A stretch of DNA of 64,000 bases, from positions 434,001 to 498,000 of the forward strand of contig NZ_WWER01000001.1 of the NCBI RefSeq assembly GCF_009857885.1, given 5' to 3'. The notes under the pieces are model-generated. The model ran no database searches. It was not told the DNA's origin and was given only the letters and a program-made list of their open reading frames with translations. The stretch comes from Pusillimonas sp. TS35 (lineage in GTDB: Bacteria > Pseudomonadota > Gammaproteobacteria > Burkholderiales > Burkholderiaceae_B). Shown here one piece after another: positions 1 through 11,285 of the stretch. The first letter of the stretch is position 1, and every line of letters begins with the position of its first letter. The translations under genes and the position numbers were made by a program.

Positions 1-1
1 C

Positions 2-907
2 GCCGCTCGCTGGATGTTGGCCGTGCGCGACGCGGCCGGCCGTTACCTTGCCCGGCATGGGCCCGAACTCAGCCTTGCCAATGTGCCAGCCGCCTTGCAG
101 CATGAAGGCTACGCGGATTGGCGCACACCGACGCCGGCGGAGCTCAAGCGCGCCGGGCTGCTTGCGGAGGGGTTGCCGCTCACCGTCGCGATGGGAGCTG
201 GCGCCCATATACGTGTGGTGCGCCGCGGCCTGTGCCCCGGCCATGCGTGCCGCCCCAATGCGCTTGTATACAGTGCCCAGCCTTTTGTACGAGAGCGGGG
301 TAGGGTTGATGAGCGCGCTGTGTCGCAGTGGTTGCTGGAAGCGGCGGGTGCGGGCGGCTGGGTAAGCCCGGGGGCGTCGTCGCAGTTGCGCGGCCCCCTG
401 TTCACTCTGCCCAATCCTCCTTGGCCGGGTGCCGCATTGCCGCCCGGGACGGTTGCCATGCTGGCGGACGATACTTTGCGTACAGCGCAAGTGGTGCATA
501 TCGGTGATCGCCGGGACCCGCAGCTTCAGGGTGCGATGACTGTAAGCGGTGATATTCGCGCCGGTGCCAATTTGGCTGTGGAGGGATATGTTCGGATCGG
601 CGCGAGGAGGGCGCCAGGCCAGGCTTGCAATGTCGACGGCGCATTAGCGCTGGCGGTGCAGCCGCATAAAAGCCTGCTGGCGTGCCAGGGCGGCAGTTGG
701 ACTGCGTTGGGCGTCGCTGCGGCGCCCGGTGGCAGTTATTCAATCAATTCGGTAACTGGCTGCAAAACGCATGCGGGTCAGTCCACTGCCAATGTCAATA
801 CCGGAACCTGCGCCTGCCTGCCGGGCCAGAAAGCGATCAAGGTCGGCGAGGATCCCCCTAATCTCTTGCAGCGAGGCCGCATTAGCCATTTCATCTGCGT
901 AAATTGA
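2..907 (+). CDS. PilV-like type IV pilus tip/minor pilin, 5'-truncated by window edge
   Basis: The frame is open from base 2, so the true start and the prepilin leader lie outside the window; the ATG at 14 is only the first internal Met. The C-terminal half carries the pattern of shufflon-type PilV tip adhesins: a hydrophobic G-x-I-x-A-G-x-N-L region (about residues 180-200), then PGQAC...DGALA, then [13 protein letters not shown], which matches the 'C...G.....LLSCQ.G.W' block of that family. A cysteine-rich tail (GCKTH...GTCACLPGQ) follows, probably disulfide-bonded outside the cell. Family knowledge places such proteins at the tip of a type IVb-like pilus. No recombinase or alternative C-terminal cassettes are visible downstream, where alaS begins 82 nt later. 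It could instead be a non-switching pilus-like secretion component. Confidence 0.7.
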   Translation, partial: AARWMLAVRDAAGRYLARHGPELSLANVPAALQHEGYADWRTPTPAELKRAGLLAEGLPLTVAMGAGAHIRVVRRGLCPGHACRPNALVYSAQPFVRERGRVDERAVSQWLLEAAGAGGWVSPGASSQLRGPLFTLPNPPWPGAALPPGTVAMLADDTLRTAQVVHIGDRRDPQLQGAMTVSGDIRAGANLAVEGYVRIGARRAPGQACNVDGALALAVQPHKSLLACQGGSWTALGVAAAPGGSYSINSVTGCKTHAGQSTANVNTGTCACLPGQKAIKVGEDPPNLLQRGRISHFICVN

Positions 908-922
908 TGGCGCGCAGCCACA

Positions 923-955
923 TTGCACAACACGTCGGCAAAGACACCCTATAAT
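923..955 (+). promoter_or_regulatory. Candidate promoter of alaS
   Basis: A perfect TATAAT -10 hexamer lies at 950-955, 35 nt before the alaS ATG. The best -35 match, TTGCAC at 923-928, is 21 nt away, longer than the usual 17, so the -35 element is uncertain. Confidence 0.4.
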
Positions 956-989
956 TAACAGTTACCTTTTTATCTCGTGTTTTTCTCCA

Positions 990-3611
990 ATGAAAACCTC
1001 CGAAATACGTCAGAAGTTTCTGTCTTTCTTCGAGTCGAAGGGCCATCAGCTCGTCCCTTCGTCTTCCCTGGTGCCGGGCAACGATCCCACGCTGCTCTTC
1101 ACCAATGCGGGGATGGTGCAGTTCAAGGACGTATTCACGGGCAAGGACAGCCGCCCCTACAGTCGTGCCACTACGTCGCAGCGCTGTGTGCGTGCCGGCG
1201 GAAAGCACAACGACCTCGAAAACGTCGGCTATACCGCGCGGCATCACACTTTCTTCGAGATGTTGGGCAATTTCAGCTTTGGCGACTACTTCAAGCACGA
1301 TGCCATCCGCTACGCCTGGGAACTGCTCACCAAGATGTACGGCCTGCCTGCCGACAAGCTTACCGTCACGGTGTACCACGAAGACGACGAAGCCTACGAC
1401 ATCTGGGCCAATGAGATCGGCGTGCCCCGCGAGCGCATCATCCGCATTGGCGACAACAAGGGTGCGCGTTATGCGTCTGACAACTTCTGGCAGATGGCCG
1501 ATACCGGCCCCTGCGGCCCCTGTTCCGAGATTTTCTATGATCACGGCCCTGAAATCTGGGGAGGCCCTCCGGGCTCGCCCGAGGAAGACGGTGATCGTTT
1601 CATCGAAATCTGGAATCTGGTTTTCATGCAATTCGAGCGCGATGCCCAGGGCAACATGATGCCGCTGCCGCGTCCATGCGTCGATACGGGCATGGGTCTC
1701 GAGCGCATCGCGGCGGTGCTGCAGCATGTGCATTCCAACTACGAGATCGACCTGTTCCAGGCGTTGATCAAGGCCGCCGCACGCGAAACCGGTGTGTCCG
1801 ACCTTTCCAATAATTCGCTCAAGGTAATCGCCGACCATATCCGTGCCTGCAGCTTCCTCGTCGTGGATGGCGTGATACCGAGCAATGAGGGGCGAGGCTA
1901 TGTGCTGCGCCGCATTGTGCGTCGCGCACTGCGGCATGGCCACAAGCTGGGCCAATCGGGCCTGTTCTTTCATCGCCTGGTGGGCGATCTCGTGGCACAG
2001 ATGGGTGACGCCTATCCCGAGCTCGCCGTGCAGCAGTTCCGTGTCGAGCAAGTTTTGCGCCAGGAAGAAGAACGGTTCAGCGAGACCCTTGAGCACGGTA
2101 TCAAGATTCTTGATGCCGCGCTGGCGCAGGTGCCTGAAAACGGCACACTTGATGGCCAAACGCTGTTCACGCTGTACGACACCTATGGCTTCCCGGTCGA
2201 CCTTACCGCGGATATCTGCCGCGAACGCGATGTACAGGTAGATCACGCGGGCTTCGAGGCCGCCATGGCGCATCAGCGTCAGCAGGCCAGGGCGGCGGGC
2301 AAGTTCAAGACTGCTGGCAACCTTTCCTACAGCGGTGTTGAAACGCGCTTCGATGGCTACGAGCATCTCCAGGGGCTGGGCAAGGTTACCGCGCTTTACG
2401 TCGATGGCACCTCGGTTGGCAGCATTCATGCGGGGCAGGACGCTATCGTTGTGCTGGATGCTACGCCTTTCTATGCCGAGTCCGGTGGTCAGGTAGGCGA
2501 CATGGGTGTGCTCGAAGGTGGCGGCGCTCACTTCACCGTACACGACACGCAAAAGATTCAAAGCAATGTATTTGGCCACCATGGCCACCTCGAAAGCGGT
2601 TCACTCAATTTGGGCGATACGCTGGATGCGCGTGTCGACGCCACACGGCGTGCCCGCACGGTACGTAATCACTCCGCGACGCACCTGATGCATAAGGCGT
2701 TGCGCGAAGTCTTGGGCGGGCATGTCCAGCAGCGCGGCTCTTTGGTCGATGCAGATAAAACCCGTTTCGACTTCGCCCATGATGCGCCTATGACACCGAC
2801 GCAAATCGCCGAAGTCGAGCGCATCGTCAACGATGAGGTGCTGTCCAATCATGCAGCCGCGGCCCGCGTCATGACCTATGATGAAGCGGTACAAGGCGGC
2901 GCTATGGCACTGTTTGGCGAAAAATACGGCGATACCGTCCGTGTTCTGGATATCGGTTTCTCGCGCGAGCTGTGTGGGGGCACCCACGTTGCCCGCACCG
3001 GCGACATCGGCCTGTTCAAGATTGTGGCTGAAAGCGGTGTGGCCGCAGGCGTACGCCGCGTTGAAGCCATCACGGGCGATAACGCCGTGCGTTGGGTGCA
3101 GGAAACCAATGAGGTGCTGCTGCGTGCCGCGGGCCTGCTGCGCACCCAGCCGGCGGATTTGGTTGATCGCATCGCTCAGTTGCAGGGCCAACTGAAGGCC
3201 CTCGAGCGTGACCTCGACCAGGTCAAGAGCAAGCTCGCCGCGTCCGCAGGCAGTGATCTTGCGTCTCGCGCCATTGCGCTGCCCGGTGACGCGCGGCTGC
3301 TGGTGGCCAATGTCGGCGGCGCCGATCCCAAGGCGCTGCGCGGCATGGTCGATCAGCTCAAAGATAAGCTCAAGTCCGCCGTGGTGCTGCTTGCCACTGT
3401 CGCCGACGACAAGATCAGCATCGTGGCCGGCGTTACGTCCGATCTCACTGGCAAGGTGAAGGCCGGCGAACTGGTCGGTATGGTGGCCGCGCAGGTTGGT
3501 GGAAAGGGGGGCGGCCGTCCAGACATGGCCATGGGCGGCGGATCCGATGCCCAAGCTCTGCCAGCGGCAATAGAAAGCGTGCAGGGCTGGGTCAGCGAAC
3601 GCCTGGCCTGA
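990..3611 (+). CDS. alaS: Alanyl-tRNA synthetase
   Basis: Cytoplasmic class II synthetase that charges tRNA-Ala and hydrolyses mischarged Ser/Gly-tRNA-Ala. The 873-residue length is normal. The N-terminal catalytic core starts [19 protein letters not shown]. The editing domain shows the zinc-binding HxxxH (H561, H565) and the C-G-G-T-H motif (C662, H666). The C-terminal oligomerisation/C-Ala domain ends in the usual glycine-rich [15 protein letters not shown] segment. The ATG at 990 follows a perfect -10 box by about 35 nt and gives the canonical N-terminus. A tusA-like gene follows after 14 nt and is probably co-transcribed. Confidence 0.98.
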   Translation: MKTSEIRQKFLSFFESKGHQLVPSSSLVPGNDPTLLFTNAGMVQFKDVFTGKDSRPYSRATTSQRCVRAGGKHNDLENVGYTARHHTFFEMLGNFSFGDYFKHDAIRYAWELLTKMYGLPADKLTVTVYHEDDEAYDIWANEIGVPRERIIRIGDNKGARYASDNFWQMADTGPCGPCSEIFYDHGPEIWGGPPGSPEEDGDRFIEIWNLVFMQFERDAQGNMMPLPRPCVDTGMGLERIAAVLQHVHSNYEIDLFQALIKAAARETGVSDLSNNSLKVIADHIRACSFLVVDGVIPSNEGRGYVLRRIVRRALRHGHKLGQSGLFFHRLVGDLVAQMGDAYPELAVQQFRVEQVLRQEEERFSETLEHGIKILDAALAQVPENGTLDGQTLFTLYDTYGFPVDLTADICRERDVQVDHAGFEAAMAHQRQQARAAGKFKTAGNLSYSGVETRFDGYEHLQGLGKVTALYVDGTSVGSIHAGQDAIVVLDATPFYAESGGQVGDMGVLEGGGAHFTVHDTQKIQSNVFGHHGHLESGSLNLGDTLDARVDATRRARTVRNHSATHLMHKALREVLGGHVQQRGSLVDADKTRFDFAHDAPMTPTQIAEVERIVNDEVLSNHAAAARVMTYDEAVQGGAMALFGEKYGDTVRVLDIGFSRELCGGTHVARTGDIGLFKIVAESGVAAGVRRVEAITGDNAVRWVQETNEVLLRAAGLLRTQPADLVDRIAQLQGQLKALERDLDQVKSKLAASAGSDLASRAIALPGDARLLVANVGGADPKALRGMVDQLKDKLKSAVVLLATVADDKISIVAGVTSDLTGKVKAGELVGMVAAQVGGKGGGRPDMAMGGGSDAQALPAAIESVQGWVSERLA

Positions 3612-3625
3612 GTCCGGAGCATAAT

Positions 3626-3877
3626 ATGGCCACTCCCGTTGATTTCACGCCAGCCTTCGACCTGGAGGTCGATGCCCGCGGGTTGAAGTGCCCGCTGCCC
3701 ATACTGCGCGCCAAGAAGGCTTTGGCACAGCTGGAAAGCGGGGAAATTCTGCGGGTGCTGACCACTGACACGCATGCCGTGCAGGATTTCGAAGCTTTCT
3801 CGCGGCAGACCGGCAATGCGCTGGAAGCACAAATAGACGAAGGCGAGTACACGGCGCATTACCTGCGCCGCCGCTAG
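3626..3877 (+). CDS. TusA/SirA-family sulfur-carrier protein
   Basis: An 83-residue cytoplasmic sulfur-relay protein. It contains the family signature CPLP with the persulfide-carrying cysteine at position 22 ([18 protein letters not shown]) and the usual beta-alpha-beta-alpha-beta-beta size. TusA homologues pass sulfur from a cysteine desulfurase to acceptors used in tRNA 2-thiouridine, molybdenum cofactor or sulfur-oxidation chemistry; which acceptor applies here cannot be told from sequence. It lies 14 nt after alaS and is likely its operon partner. The paralogous family is broad, so I give no symbol. Confidence 0.88.
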   Translation: MATPVDFTPAFDLEVDARGLKCPLPILRAKKALAQLESGEILRVLTTDTHAVQDFEAFSRQTGNALEAQIDEGEYTAHYLRRR

Positions 3878-4045
3878 GGCAAGGGGCGCTCGCCAGGGCG
3901 GGCGGGTTCGGTGCAGGTGCCGGGGTGACGCCAACGCGACATATATTCGCGTGGCCATGCGTCGTCAAGAGCGGGCCGGCTGCTGGCCTTCTTGCCGGTG
4001 CCTGTCGCTTTTTGCCCCGTACAGCGGCCAAAAGCGGCAAAGGGT

Positions 4046-4075
4046 TTGCCGGTGCCTGCCAAATAGTGCTAGAAT
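4046..4075 (+). promoter_or_regulatory. Promoter of the rpsP-rimM-trmD operon
   Basis: TTGCCG (4046-4051), an 18-nt spacer and TAGAAT (4070-4075) preceded by TGC, an extended -10. It lies 35 nt before the rpsP ATG. A 13-nt segment TTGCCGGTGCCTG covering the -35 is duplicated at 3992-4004. The rest of the 3878-4045 gap shows only a weak hairpin near 4007-4035. Confidence 0.6.
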
Positions 4076-4109
4076 CTCTTGTTTTTCACCGTATTTTCAA
4101 AGGATTACC

Positions 4110-4364
4110 ATGGTTGTGATTCGTCTGGCCCGTGGCGGCTCGAAAAAGCGTCCGTTTTATAACGTTGTGGCAGCCGATTCGCGTAATCGCCGCGATGGCC
4201 GCTTCATCGAGCGCGTGGGTTTTTACAATCCCGTGGCGGCTGAAGGCGCAGAAAGCCTGCGTCTGGCAATGGATCGCGTCCAGTACTGGACCGAAAACGG
4301 CGCCCAGCTGTCGCCCGCCGTTGCGCGCCTGGTCAAGCAGGTTTCCGCCCAAGCCGCTGCCTGA
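4110..4364 (+). CDS. rpsP: 30S ribosomal protein S16
   Basis: 84 residues starting [20 protein letters not shown], the diagnostic N-terminus of bS16, which binds 16S rRNA early in 30S assembly. The reading frame is open further upstream (to 3951), but the ATG at 4110 is chosen because it gives the universally conserved start, has AAAGG at 4099-4103 as Shine-Dalgarno, and follows a good promoter. It is the first gene of the conserved rpsP-rimM-trmD cluster; the usual rplS is not found after trmD, where valS lies convergent. Confidence 0.97.
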   Translation: MVVIRLARGGSKKRPFYNVVAADSRNRRDGRFIERVGFYNPVAAEGAESLRLAMDRVQYWTENGAQLSPAVARLVKQVSAQAAA

Positions 4365-4429
4365 GCGCATTTTGCGCCACAGCGCGTAGCCTGCCCGCGG
4401 CAGGGCGCGTTTGTGTCTGGCCCACCCGT

Positions 4430-5053
4430 ATGCCCAGCAGCGTCGACGCACCCCTTGGCACCACGCCAGAAGATCTGGTAGAGCTGGGGCGTGTTGCGTC
4501 CGCCTATGGTGTGCAGGGGTGGGTCAAGATACAGCCGCACGCAGCAGGCGGCGATGCCCTGCTCACTGCGCGAGTCTGGTGGTTAAGAGCGCCCATCCTT
4601 CCTGGGGATGTTGGCGCTTTGCCTATTGCGCGGGCTTATCCGGTGCTGGCATCCCGCAAGCATGGCGCAACGGTTGTGGCGCAATTAGGCCTGGTCAACG
4701 ACCGTGACATGGCTGATGCGCTGAAGGCTCATACCGTTTGGGTCCCGCGCGCCAATTTTCCCGCTTCCGCGCCAGACGAATATTACTGGGTTGATCTCAT
4801 CGGCTGCAGCCTGTATGGCGAGCACCAGGGTGCGCCTGCACTCATCGGTGTGGTGCAAGATGTGGTCGATAACGGCGCTCATGCGGTGTTGCAGGTGGCA
4901 AGGCAAAGCCTCGACGCCTCGGGCCTCGCGCAGCCTGTCCTCAACAGCAAGGGCAGGTCTGTCGAAGTGCTGGTGCCCTTTGTGGCGGCGCATGTGCACA
5001 CCGTCGACATCGCTGGCAAGCGGCTCGACAGCAATTGGCCGGTCGAGTGGTGA
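4430..5053 (+). CDS. rimM: 16S rRNA processing/ribosome maturation factor RimM
   Basis: 207 residues. The N-terminal beta-barrel begins [22 protein letters not shown], the RimM signature, followed by a PRC-barrel domain ([13 protein letters not shown]...[19 protein letters not shown]) and a conserved end that contains [14 protein letters not shown]. RimM binds ribosomal protein S19 and helps mature the 16S 3' domain. It sits 65 nt after rpsP and its stop is 1 nt before the trmD start, implying translational coupling. Confidence 0.96.
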   Translation: MPSSVDAPLGTTPEDLVELGRVASAYGVQGWVKIQPHAAGGDALLTARVWWLRAPILPGDVGALPIARAYPVLASRKHGATVVAQLGLVNDRDMADALKAHTVWVPRANFPASAPDEYYWVDLIGCSLYGEHQGAPALIGVVQDVVDNGAHAVLQVARQSLDASGLAQPVLNSKGRSVEVLVPFVAAHVHTVDIAGKRLDSNWPVEW

Positions 5054-5054
5054 T

Positions 5055-5825
5055 ATGCGATTTGATGTCATCACCTTGTTTCCGGACATGTTCTCCGTGG
5101 TCCGGGATCTCGGTGTCACGGGTCGCGCCCACCGGCAGGCGCTGTGGTCTCTGCATCTCTGGAATCCGCGTGATTTCACGCACGACGTCCATCGCACGGT
5201 AGACGACCGCCCCTACGGTGGCGGGCCGGGCATGGTCATGCTGGCCGAACCCCTCGAGCATTCAGTCGATGCTGCGCTGGTCGCGCGCGGCGCCGCCGAG
5301 CCGCCACCTGTCATCCTGATGAGCCCTACAGGTCAGCGCTTCGACCAAAGCATGGCGCAAGAATTCGCCGCAAGTCCAGGGGCTGTCATTGTATGTGGCC
5401 GTTACGAAGGCATCGACCAACGCTTCATTGACCGGCGCGTCACGCATGAGATTTCCCTGGGGGATTTCGTGTTATCCGGGGGGGAAATCGCCGCGCTGGC
5501 CATCATTGATGCTGCCGTGCGGCTTCTGCCGGGCGCGCTCAACGATGCTGGCTCCGCGCCCCAGGATTCTTTCAATACTGCGCTTACGGGCTTACTCGAC
5601 AGCCCCCATTACACGCGCCCCGAGGTATACCAGGGCGTATCGGTGCCCACGCCGCTGCTGTCGGGCCATCATGCCAATATCGCAGTTTGGCGGCGCCAGC
5701 AGTCGCTGGCATTGACGGCGGCGCGTCGTCCGGATCTTATCGAGCATGCCCGCGCTTCTGGGCTGCTGTCAAAGGCTGACGAAAATTATCTCGCCGCCCT
5801 GCGGCGGGAGGCCGGCCAGGCCTAA
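5055..5825 (+). CDS. trmD: tRNA (guanine-N1)-methyltransferase
   Basis: 256 residues starting [13 protein letters not shown]. TrmD methylates G37 of tRNAs with S-adenosylmethionine and prevents +1 frameshifting. The SPOUT trefoil knot is clear: SPTGQRFDQ, then [12 protein letters not shown], then [13 protein letters not shown] (about residues 85-145). The frame stays open upstream to 4791, but that part overlaps rimM, and the ATG at 5055 gives the conserved N-terminus. The gene ends 47 nt from the convergent valS stop. Confidence 0.97.
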   Translation: MRFDVITLFPDMFSVVRDLGVTGRAHRQALWSLHLWNPRDFTHDVHRTVDDRPYGGGPGMVMLAEPLEHSVDAALVARGAAEPPPVILMSPTGQRFDQSMAQEFAASPGAVIVCGRYEGIDQRFIDRRVTHEISLGDFVLSGGEIAALAIIDAAVRLLPGALNDAGSAPQDSFNTALTGLLDSPHYTRPEVYQGVSVPTPLLSGHHANIAVWRRQQSLALTAARRPDLIEHARASGLLSKADENYLAALRREAGQA

Positions 5826-5871
5826 GCCGTGGCCGGCAGGCACAGCGCCCGCCGCAGGGCGGGCGGCCCCT

Positions 5872-8745
5872 TCAAACCAGGCGTGCCAATTGCGCTTTGA
5901 CTTTCTCAAGTGTTTCGCCGAACTGAACCACGCGGGTTTTTTCCTGATCGATCACCGCGGCAGGAGCACGCTCGATAAAGCTGGCGTTGCCCAGTTTGCT
6001 CTGCGCCTTGGCGATTTCACGCTCCAGCCGTTCAACCTCTTTGCCCAAGCGGGCGCGTTCAGCATCTTTGTCGATCTCGACTTTCAGCATGAGCTGGGTT
6101 GTGCCGACGACCTGGACCGGCGCGCCCAGATCGGGAAGCTGCGTGACGACATCGACCCCTGAAAGCTTGGCCAGTGCCATGAGGTAGATGCTGTTGGCTG
6201 CCAGCACGCTGCTATCGCCCTGGGCCACAAGTGGCACGCGCTGGGCGGGCGAGATACTCATTTCACCGCGCAGTGCCCTGACGACATCGACCTGGGCCTT
6301 GAGCTCGGCGACCTGGGCTTCGGCCTGCTCGTCGATGCGTGTAGCATCTGCCATCGGATAGGGCTGTATGGAAATGCTGATCACGGTGTCGGCATCGCGT
6401 ACGCCAGCTACGACGGAAACCTTCTGCCAGAGTTCTTCGGTGATGAAAGGGATGATTGGATGTGCAAGGCGCAATACGGCTTCCAGCACGCGAATAAGGG
6501 TGCGCCGGGTACCAAGCTGCTGGGCTGGTGTGCCGTTTTGCAACTGCGTTTTGGCCATTTCCACGTACCAGTCGCAGTATTCGTCCCATACGAAGTGGTA
6601 GATGGCATTGGCGATGTTGTCGAACCGATAATCGGCGAAGCCTCGGTCGACGTCCTGCTCCAGCCGTTGCAGTTGGCTGATGATCCAGCGGTCGGCGAAG
6701 GAGAGTTCAGCCTGCACGTTTTGGCCGTCGACGTAGAGGGTATCCGACGAGAGCGCATGCCCTTCGGTATTCATCAGCACGAAGCGCGTGGCGTTCCACA
6801 GCTTGTTGCAGAAGTTGCGGTAGCCTTCGCAGCGCTTGAGGTCGAAGTTGATGTTGCGGCCCAGTGTGGCGTAGGCAGCCATGGTGAAGCGCAGCGCATC
6901 GGTGCCGTAGGCGGGAAAACCGTCGGGGTAGTCTTTGGCGGTTTTCTTGCGGATGCTGGCGGCTTGCTTGGGATTCATCAGGCCCGTGGTGCGTTTATCG
7001 AGGAGCGCGTCCAGACCTATGCCGTCGATCAGGTCGACCGGATCGATGGTATTGCCCTTGGACTTGCTCATCTTCTTGCCGTCCATGTCGCACACCAGGC
7101 CGTGCACGTAGACACTGCGGAAGGGTACTTGGCCGGTCATGTGCATGCTCATCATGACCATGCGAGCAACCCAGAAGAAAATAATGTCGAAACCTGTGAC
7201 CAGCACGCTGGATGGCAGGTAGCGCGCCAGGTCGGGTGTTTGCTCGGGCCAGCCCAAATCGGTGAACGGCACAAGTGCAGACGAGAACCAAGTGTCCAGG
7301 ACATCCGGGTCGCGGGTCAGCGGGCCTTTGACGCCGGCGGCATCAGCCCTGACGCGGGCTTCTTCTTCGGTGCGGGCAACGAATACCTGGCCGTCTTCAG
7401 CGTACCACGCGGGAATCTGATGGCCCCACCAGAGCTGGCGTGAAATACACCAGTCCTGGATCTTCTCGAGCCACTGGTTGTAGGTGGTGGTCCAGTTTTC
7501 AGGGTAGAACTTGACGCGCCCGTCGGCTACCGCCTCAAGCGCCACATCCGTAATGCTCTTGCCAGGATGGAGGGTGCCGGCCGGCGCGGGCTTGCTCATG
7601 GCCACGAACCATTGATCAGTGAGCATGGGTTCGATCACGGTATTGGTGCGATCGCCGCGCGGCACCATGAGTTTGTGAGGTTTGATACTTTGCAGCAGGC
7701 CTTGTGCGTCCAGGTCGGCCACGATCTGCTTGCGCGCGTCGAAGCGGTCCATGCCGCGGTAGGCTTCAGGGGCTTCGCTGGACACCTTGGCGTCCAGCGT
7801 CAGGATGCTGATCATGTCCAGGTTGTGGCGCTGGCCTACGGCGTAGTCGTTGAAATCGTGCGCAGGAGTCACCTTTACGACACCCGTGCCGAATTCACGA
7901 TCGACATAGTCGTCGGCGATAACGGGGATGCGGCGCCCCACTAGCGGCAGCACCACATCATGTCCGATCAGATGGGCATAGCGCTCGTCTTCCGGGTGCA
8001 CCATGACAGCCACGTCACCCAGCATGGTTTCGGGGCGTGTGGTGGCAACGACCAGGTGCGTGATCCCGCCCGCCGGTTCAGCCAGTGGATAGCGGATTTC
8101 CCACATGAAGCCGTCTTCTTCCTCGCTGACCACTTCGAGGTCGGACACTGCGGTGCCCAGCACAGGGTCCCAGTTCACCAGGCGCTTGCCGCGGTAGATC
8201 AGGCCTTGCTCATACAGGCGCACGAAAACCTCGGACACGCCCCGGGACAGGTTGCCGTCCATGGTGAAGTACTCGCGCTCCCAGTCGCACGAGGAGCCCA
8301 GGCGACGGAATTGCTGTGTGATGGCGCTACCCGATTGTTCTTTCCATTCCCATACTTTTTCAAGGAATTTTTCGCGCCCCAGGTCGTGGCGCGAGATGTT
8401 CTGTGCGTCGAGCTGGCGCTCGACCACGATTTGCGTGGCGATGCCCGCGTGGTCGGTGCCGGGTATGAACACCGTGTCGTTGCCGCACATGCGGTGATAG
8501 CGCACCAGCCCGTCCATTACGGTTTGATTGAAGGCATGGCCCATGTGCAGCGTACCGGTGACATTGGGCGGAGGGAACTGAATGACGAAGGGTTGGCTGC
8601 TGTCGCGGCCTGACGAGGCGACATGTTTGCCGCCCTTGAAATAGCCGTGCTGCTCCCATTGCGCGTACCAGCGGGATTCAAGTTCCTGCGGTTCAAAGCT
8701 TTTGGAGAGTTGGTCGGTGCTGATTGATGCGGGGGATGAGGTCAT
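5872..8745 (-). CDS. valS: Valyl-tRNA synthetase
   Basis: Class I synthetase, 957 residues from the chosen start [10 protein letters not shown]. The HIGH motif appears as HMGH (67-70) in [14 protein letters not shown], and the KMSKS loop is KMSKS at about 558-562, in the [14 protein letters not shown] context. The CP1 editing domain lies between them, and the C-terminal coiled-coil arm ([28 protein letters not shown]) is present, typical of ValRS. The frame extends 33 codons further upstream (to 8844), but that part is low-complexity Ala/Arg with no conserved sequence, so the ATG at 8745 is preferred. It is convergent with trmD and divergent from ndk. Confidence 0.97.
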   Translation of the reverse strand: MTSSPASISTDQLSKSFEPQELESRWYAQWEQHGYFKGGKHVASSGRDSSQPFVIQFPPPNVTGTLHMGHAFNQTVMDGLVRYHRMCGNDTVFIPGTDHAGIATQIVVERQLDAQNISRHDLGREKFLEKVWEWKEQSGSAITQQFRRLGSSCDWEREYFTMDGNLSRGVSEVFVRLYEQGLIYRGKRLVNWDPVLGTAVSDLEVVSEEEDGFMWEIRYPLAEPAGGITHLVVATTRPETMLGDVAVMVHPEDERYAHLIGHDVVLPLVGRRIPVIADDYVDREFGTGVVKVTPAHDFNDYAVGQRHNLDMISILTLDAKVSSEAPEAYRGMDRFDARKQIVADLDAQGLLQSIKPHKLMVPRGDRTNTVIEPMLTDQWFVAMSKPAPAGTLHPGKSITDVALEAVADGRVKFYPENWTTTYNQWLEKIQDWCISRQLWWGHQIPAWYAEDGQVFVARTEEEARVRADAAGVKGPLTRDPDVLDTWFSSALVPFTDLGWPEQTPDLARYLPSSVLVTGFDIIFFWVARMVMMSMHMTGQVPFRSVYVHGLVCDMDGKKMSKSKGNTIDPVDLIDGIGLDALLDKRTTGLMNPKQAASIRKKTAKDYPDGFPAYGTDALRFTMAAYATLGRNINFDLKRCEGYRNFCNKLWNATRFVLMNTEGHALSSDTLYVDGQNVQAELSFADRWIISQLQRLEQDVDRGFADYRFDNIANAIYHFVWDEYCDWYVEMAKTQLQNGTPAQQLGTRRTLIRVLEAVLRLAHPIIPFITEELWQKVSVVAGVRDADTVISISIQPYPMADATRIDEQAEAQVAELKAQVDVVRALRGEMSISPAQRVPLVAQGDSSVLAANSIYLMALAKLSGVDVVTQLPDLGAPVQVVGTTQLMLKVEIDKDAERARLGKEVERLEREIAKAQSKLGNASFIERAPAAVIDQEKTRVVQFGETLEKVKAQLARLV

Positions 8746-9076
8746 GGCGGTGAAATAAACTCGTGCGATACGGGCGGTGCGGGCAGTGAAAGCGTGCGCA
8801 AGGCGGGCTGCGGCGGCGCGCGGCGAGGGCGGTGCGCCTCGCATGCGTGGCGGCGCGCCCCCAAATGCGAATCCTCTATTTTATGATGGAGTGACAGCGC
8901 ATGGGCGTGTTAAAATGCCCGGTTAACATAAACTTTACCGAAGTTGTTGTTTTTATTGAAGAAACCATTTCGGCAACCCTTGGTCTGAGCCTTTTCGCGG
9001 GGCCGGGCGGGCGCCGTTGGCGTTGCCCGGTCTTGTGCCCGGGGCAGGAACAAACCTTTCTTTTCTGGAAATTTTC
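8746..9076. other. valS-ndk divergent intergenic region
   Basis: 331 nt without a convincing gene. It holds a -10-like TAAAAT at 8911-8916 on the plus strand with no clear -35. A GC hairpin sits at 9003-9030 (CCGGGC pairing GCCCGG, inner CGCC/GGCG with loop GTT) in what would be the ndk leader. The plus-strand frame open across 8901-9134 shows no family features. Confidence 0.4.
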
Positions 9077-9502
9077 ATGGCAATTGAACGCACCCTATCC
9101 ATCATCAAGCCCGATGCCGTCGCCAAGAACGTAATCGGCCAAATCGTCGCCCGCTTCGAGCAGGCCGGCCTGAAGGTCGTGGCGGCCCGTTTGCAGCAGC
9201 TCTCGCGCGACGAAGCCGAGCGTTTCTATGCAGTACACAAAGCGCGTCCCTTCTACAAGGATCTGGTCGATTTCATGGTGTCGGGTCCCGTGTTCGTGCA
9301 AGTGCTCGAAGGTGAGAGTGCCATCCAGAAAAACCGCGACCTGATGGGCGCCACCGATCCCAAGAAGGCCGAGAAGGGCACCATCCGCGCCGATTTCGCT
9401 GACAGTATCGACGCCAACGCAGTGCACGGTTCCGACGCGCCCGAGACCGCTGCCGTGGAAATTGCTTTCTTCTTCCCCGAAAGCAACATCCACAGCCGCT
9501 GA
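9077..9502 (+). CDS. ndk: Nucleoside diphosphate kinase
   Basis: 141 residues starting [15 protein letters not shown]. It balances NTP and dNTP pools by ping-pong phosphoryl transfer; the phospho-accepting histidine is H117 in NAVHGSD, and the nucleotide-binding [11 protein letters not shown] segment is present. The in-frame extension to 9017 is rejected because the canonical N-terminus begins at the ATG at 9077. It heads a long run of closely spaced plus-strand genes, with rlmN starting 23 nt later. Confidence 0.98.
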   Translation: MAIERTLSIIKPDAVAKNVIGQIVARFEQAGLKVVAARLQQLSRDEAERFYAVHKARPFYKDLVDFMVSGPVFVQVLEGESAIQKNRDLMGATDPKKAEKGTIRADFADSIDANAVHGSDAPETAAVEIAFFFPESNIHSR

Positions 9503-9525
9503 TCCGGCGCTATAGGCAAGACGCA

Positions 9526-10698
9526 ATGCAAGGTCCCACCGTCGTTCCGGCCAAGGCCGAACTCATCAATCTGCTTGGCATGGATGCCCCCGCGTTGGCC
9601 GACCTGGTCGGCCAGTGGGGCGGCAAGCCGTTTCGTGCCAAGCAACTCCAGCGCTGGATACACCAGCGTGGGGTCGATTCGTTCAACGACATGACGGATC
9701 TTGCGCGCGTCTTCCGTGAGCAGCTATCTGCGCATTGCGCGATTCACGCGCCCGCCGTCGTCACTGAGCAACGCTCTTCCGACGGCACCCGCAAATGGCT
9801 GTTCGATGTCGGCCGCAACAACGCGGTCGAAGCGGTCTTTATCCCCGAAGACGACCGCGGCACGCTGTGCATTTCCAGTCAAGCCGGCTGCACGGTGGCG
9901 TGCCCGTTTTGTTCCACGGGGTATCAGGGTTTCAACCGTAACCTCACAACGGCCGAGATCATCGGGCAACTCTGGTATGCGCGCCGCGCGGTCGAGGCCG
10001 AGCGCGCGGGCGCCCGCATCGGCGAGGCCAGCGCCGAGGCGCCCGACCGCGTCATCAGCAACGTCGTGATGATGGGCATGGGCGAGCCGCTGCTCAATTA
10101 CGACCAGGTGCTGGGCGCTTTGCGCCTGATGCTCGACGACAATGCCTATGGCCTGTCGCGGCGGCGCGTCACTGTTTCCACTTCGGGTGTGGTGCCCATG
10201 ATGGACCGTCTCAGCCGTGACTGCCCCGTGGCGCTCGCGGTGTCGCTGCACGCGCCCAATGACACCCTGCGCGACCGCTTGGTGCCGCTTAACCGCAAGC
10301 ATCCTCTTGCCGAACTGCTCGACGCCTGTAATCGCTATCTCGAGCACGCGCCGCGCGACTTCATCACCTTCGAGTACATCATGCTCGACGGGATCAACGA
10401 CGCCGACGAGCACGCCGACCAACTGCTGGAGATCGCGCGCCGGGTTCGGTGCAAGTTCAACCTGATACCATTTAATCCTTTCCCGCAGTCGGGGCTGAAA
10501 CGTTCTCCTCCCGCACGGGTTCGGCTTTTTGCTCAACGCCTGATGGACGGCGGCGTGGTCACTACAGTGCGCAAGACGCGCGGCGATGATATTGCAGCCG
10601 CTTGCGGGCAATTGGCGGGTGATGTCAAAGACCGCACACGCGTTGCCGAGCGTCTACCCGATCGCGCCGTTATCGCCATCAATCAGGAGCGTGGATGA
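9526..10698 (+). CDS. rlmN: Dual-specificity 23S rRNA/tRNA adenine-C2 methyltransferase RlmN
   Basis: 390-residue radical SAM enzyme that methylates C2 of A2503 in 23S rRNA and A37 in certain tRNAs. The CxxxCxxC iron-sulfur motif is C122-TVA-C126-PF-C129. [10 protein letters not shown] and the C-terminal [19 protein letters not shown], which bears the resolving cysteine, are family signatures. The start at 9526 is the first ATG 23 nt after ndk. The stop overlaps the start of the rodZ-like gene (ATGA), indicating coupled translation. Confidence 0.97.
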   Translation: MQGPTVVPAKAELINLLGMDAPALADLVGQWGGKPFRAKQLQRWIHQRGVDSFNDMTDLARVFREQLSAHCAIHAPAVVTEQRSSDGTRKWLFDVGRNNAVEAVFIPEDDRGTLCISSQAGCTVACPFCSTGYQGFNRNLTTAEIIGQLWYARRAVEAERAGARIGEASAEAPDRVISNVVMMGMGEPLLNYDQVLGALRLMLDDNAYGLSRRRVTVSTSGVVPMMDRLSRDCPVALAVSLHAPNDTLRDRLVPLNRKHPLAELLDACNRYLEHAPRDFITFEYIMLDGINDADEHADQLLEIARRVRCKFNLIPFNPFPQSGLKRSPPARVRLFAQRLMDGGVVTTVRKTRGDDIAAACGQLAGDVKDRTRVAERLPDRAVIAINQERG

Positions 10699-11285
10699 AT
10701 CAACCTTTGCTGAGAGAAGATCCGAACGGCGCCGGGCCCGGTCCGGCGTTGCCTTCAGACATGCCCGCTCATGCGGCGAGGCCCCATGGTTCCTCGGGTG
10801 GCGATTCGGTGCCGTCCACCGCGCCGTCTTCAGCGCCCGATGGCAATGGCGTCGGTCCCACGCTGCGCGGCCTGCGGGAGGTGCGTGGCCAGAGCGTGGG
10901 TGAAGTGTCGGCCCGCCTGAAGTTTTCCACCCGCCAGATCGAGGCGCTTGAAGCAGAGCGCTGGGAAGCCCTGCCTCAAGGGGTTTCGCTGCGCGGGTTT
11001 GTAAAAAACTATGGCCGTTTCCTGGACGCCGATATCGACGCGCTGCTGGCCATGCTCGACACTCAGGTAGGCGACACGGCGCCGCGTGCGGTAAACGTAA
11101 GCCGCGCGGCGCCGCTGGGCGCCGTCGATGCTCCGCTGCAAGTCGAGAGCGTTTCCCGTCCATGGGGATGGCTGTTGATCATTCTCATTCTTCTGGCTGT
11201 CATCGGCTTTTATGCGCTGGAGCGAGGTTGGATCCCCGATTCATGGCTGGTCTTCGACTGGCTCAAGATGCTGAAAAATGACTGA
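10695..11285 (+). CDS. RodZ-like HTH membrane protein (short form)
   Basis: 196 residues. A Pro/Gly/Ser-rich N-terminal tail (1-50) precedes a helix-turn-helix domain of the RodZ type (54-120: [25 protein letters not shown]...[14 protein letters not shown]). A Ser/Ala-rich linker and one membrane segment (about 157-174) follow, then only about 20 residues beyond it. Family RodZ links MreB to the cell-wall elongation machinery. The large periplasmic DUF4115 domain of E. coli RodZ (337 residues) is absent, so this is a short form or reduced paralogue. Gene order rlmN-rodZ-ispG-hisS matches other proteobacteria. Confidence 0.85.
   Translation: MNQPLLREDPNGAGPGPALPSDMPAHAARPHGSSGGDSVPSTAPSSAPDGNGVGPTLRGLREVRGQSVGEVSARLKFSTRQIEALEAERWEALPQGVSLRGFVKNYGRFLDADIDALLAMLDTQVGDTAPRAVNVSRAAPLGAVDAPLQVESVSRPWGWLLIILILLAVIGFYALERGWIPDSWLVFDWLKMLKND

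Noticed and set aside
891-2588. Long minus-strand open frame (565 codons) opposite alaS
   Set aside because: It lies fully antisense to a well-conserved synthetase gene and shows no family motif; GC-rich codon bias opens the opposite frame.
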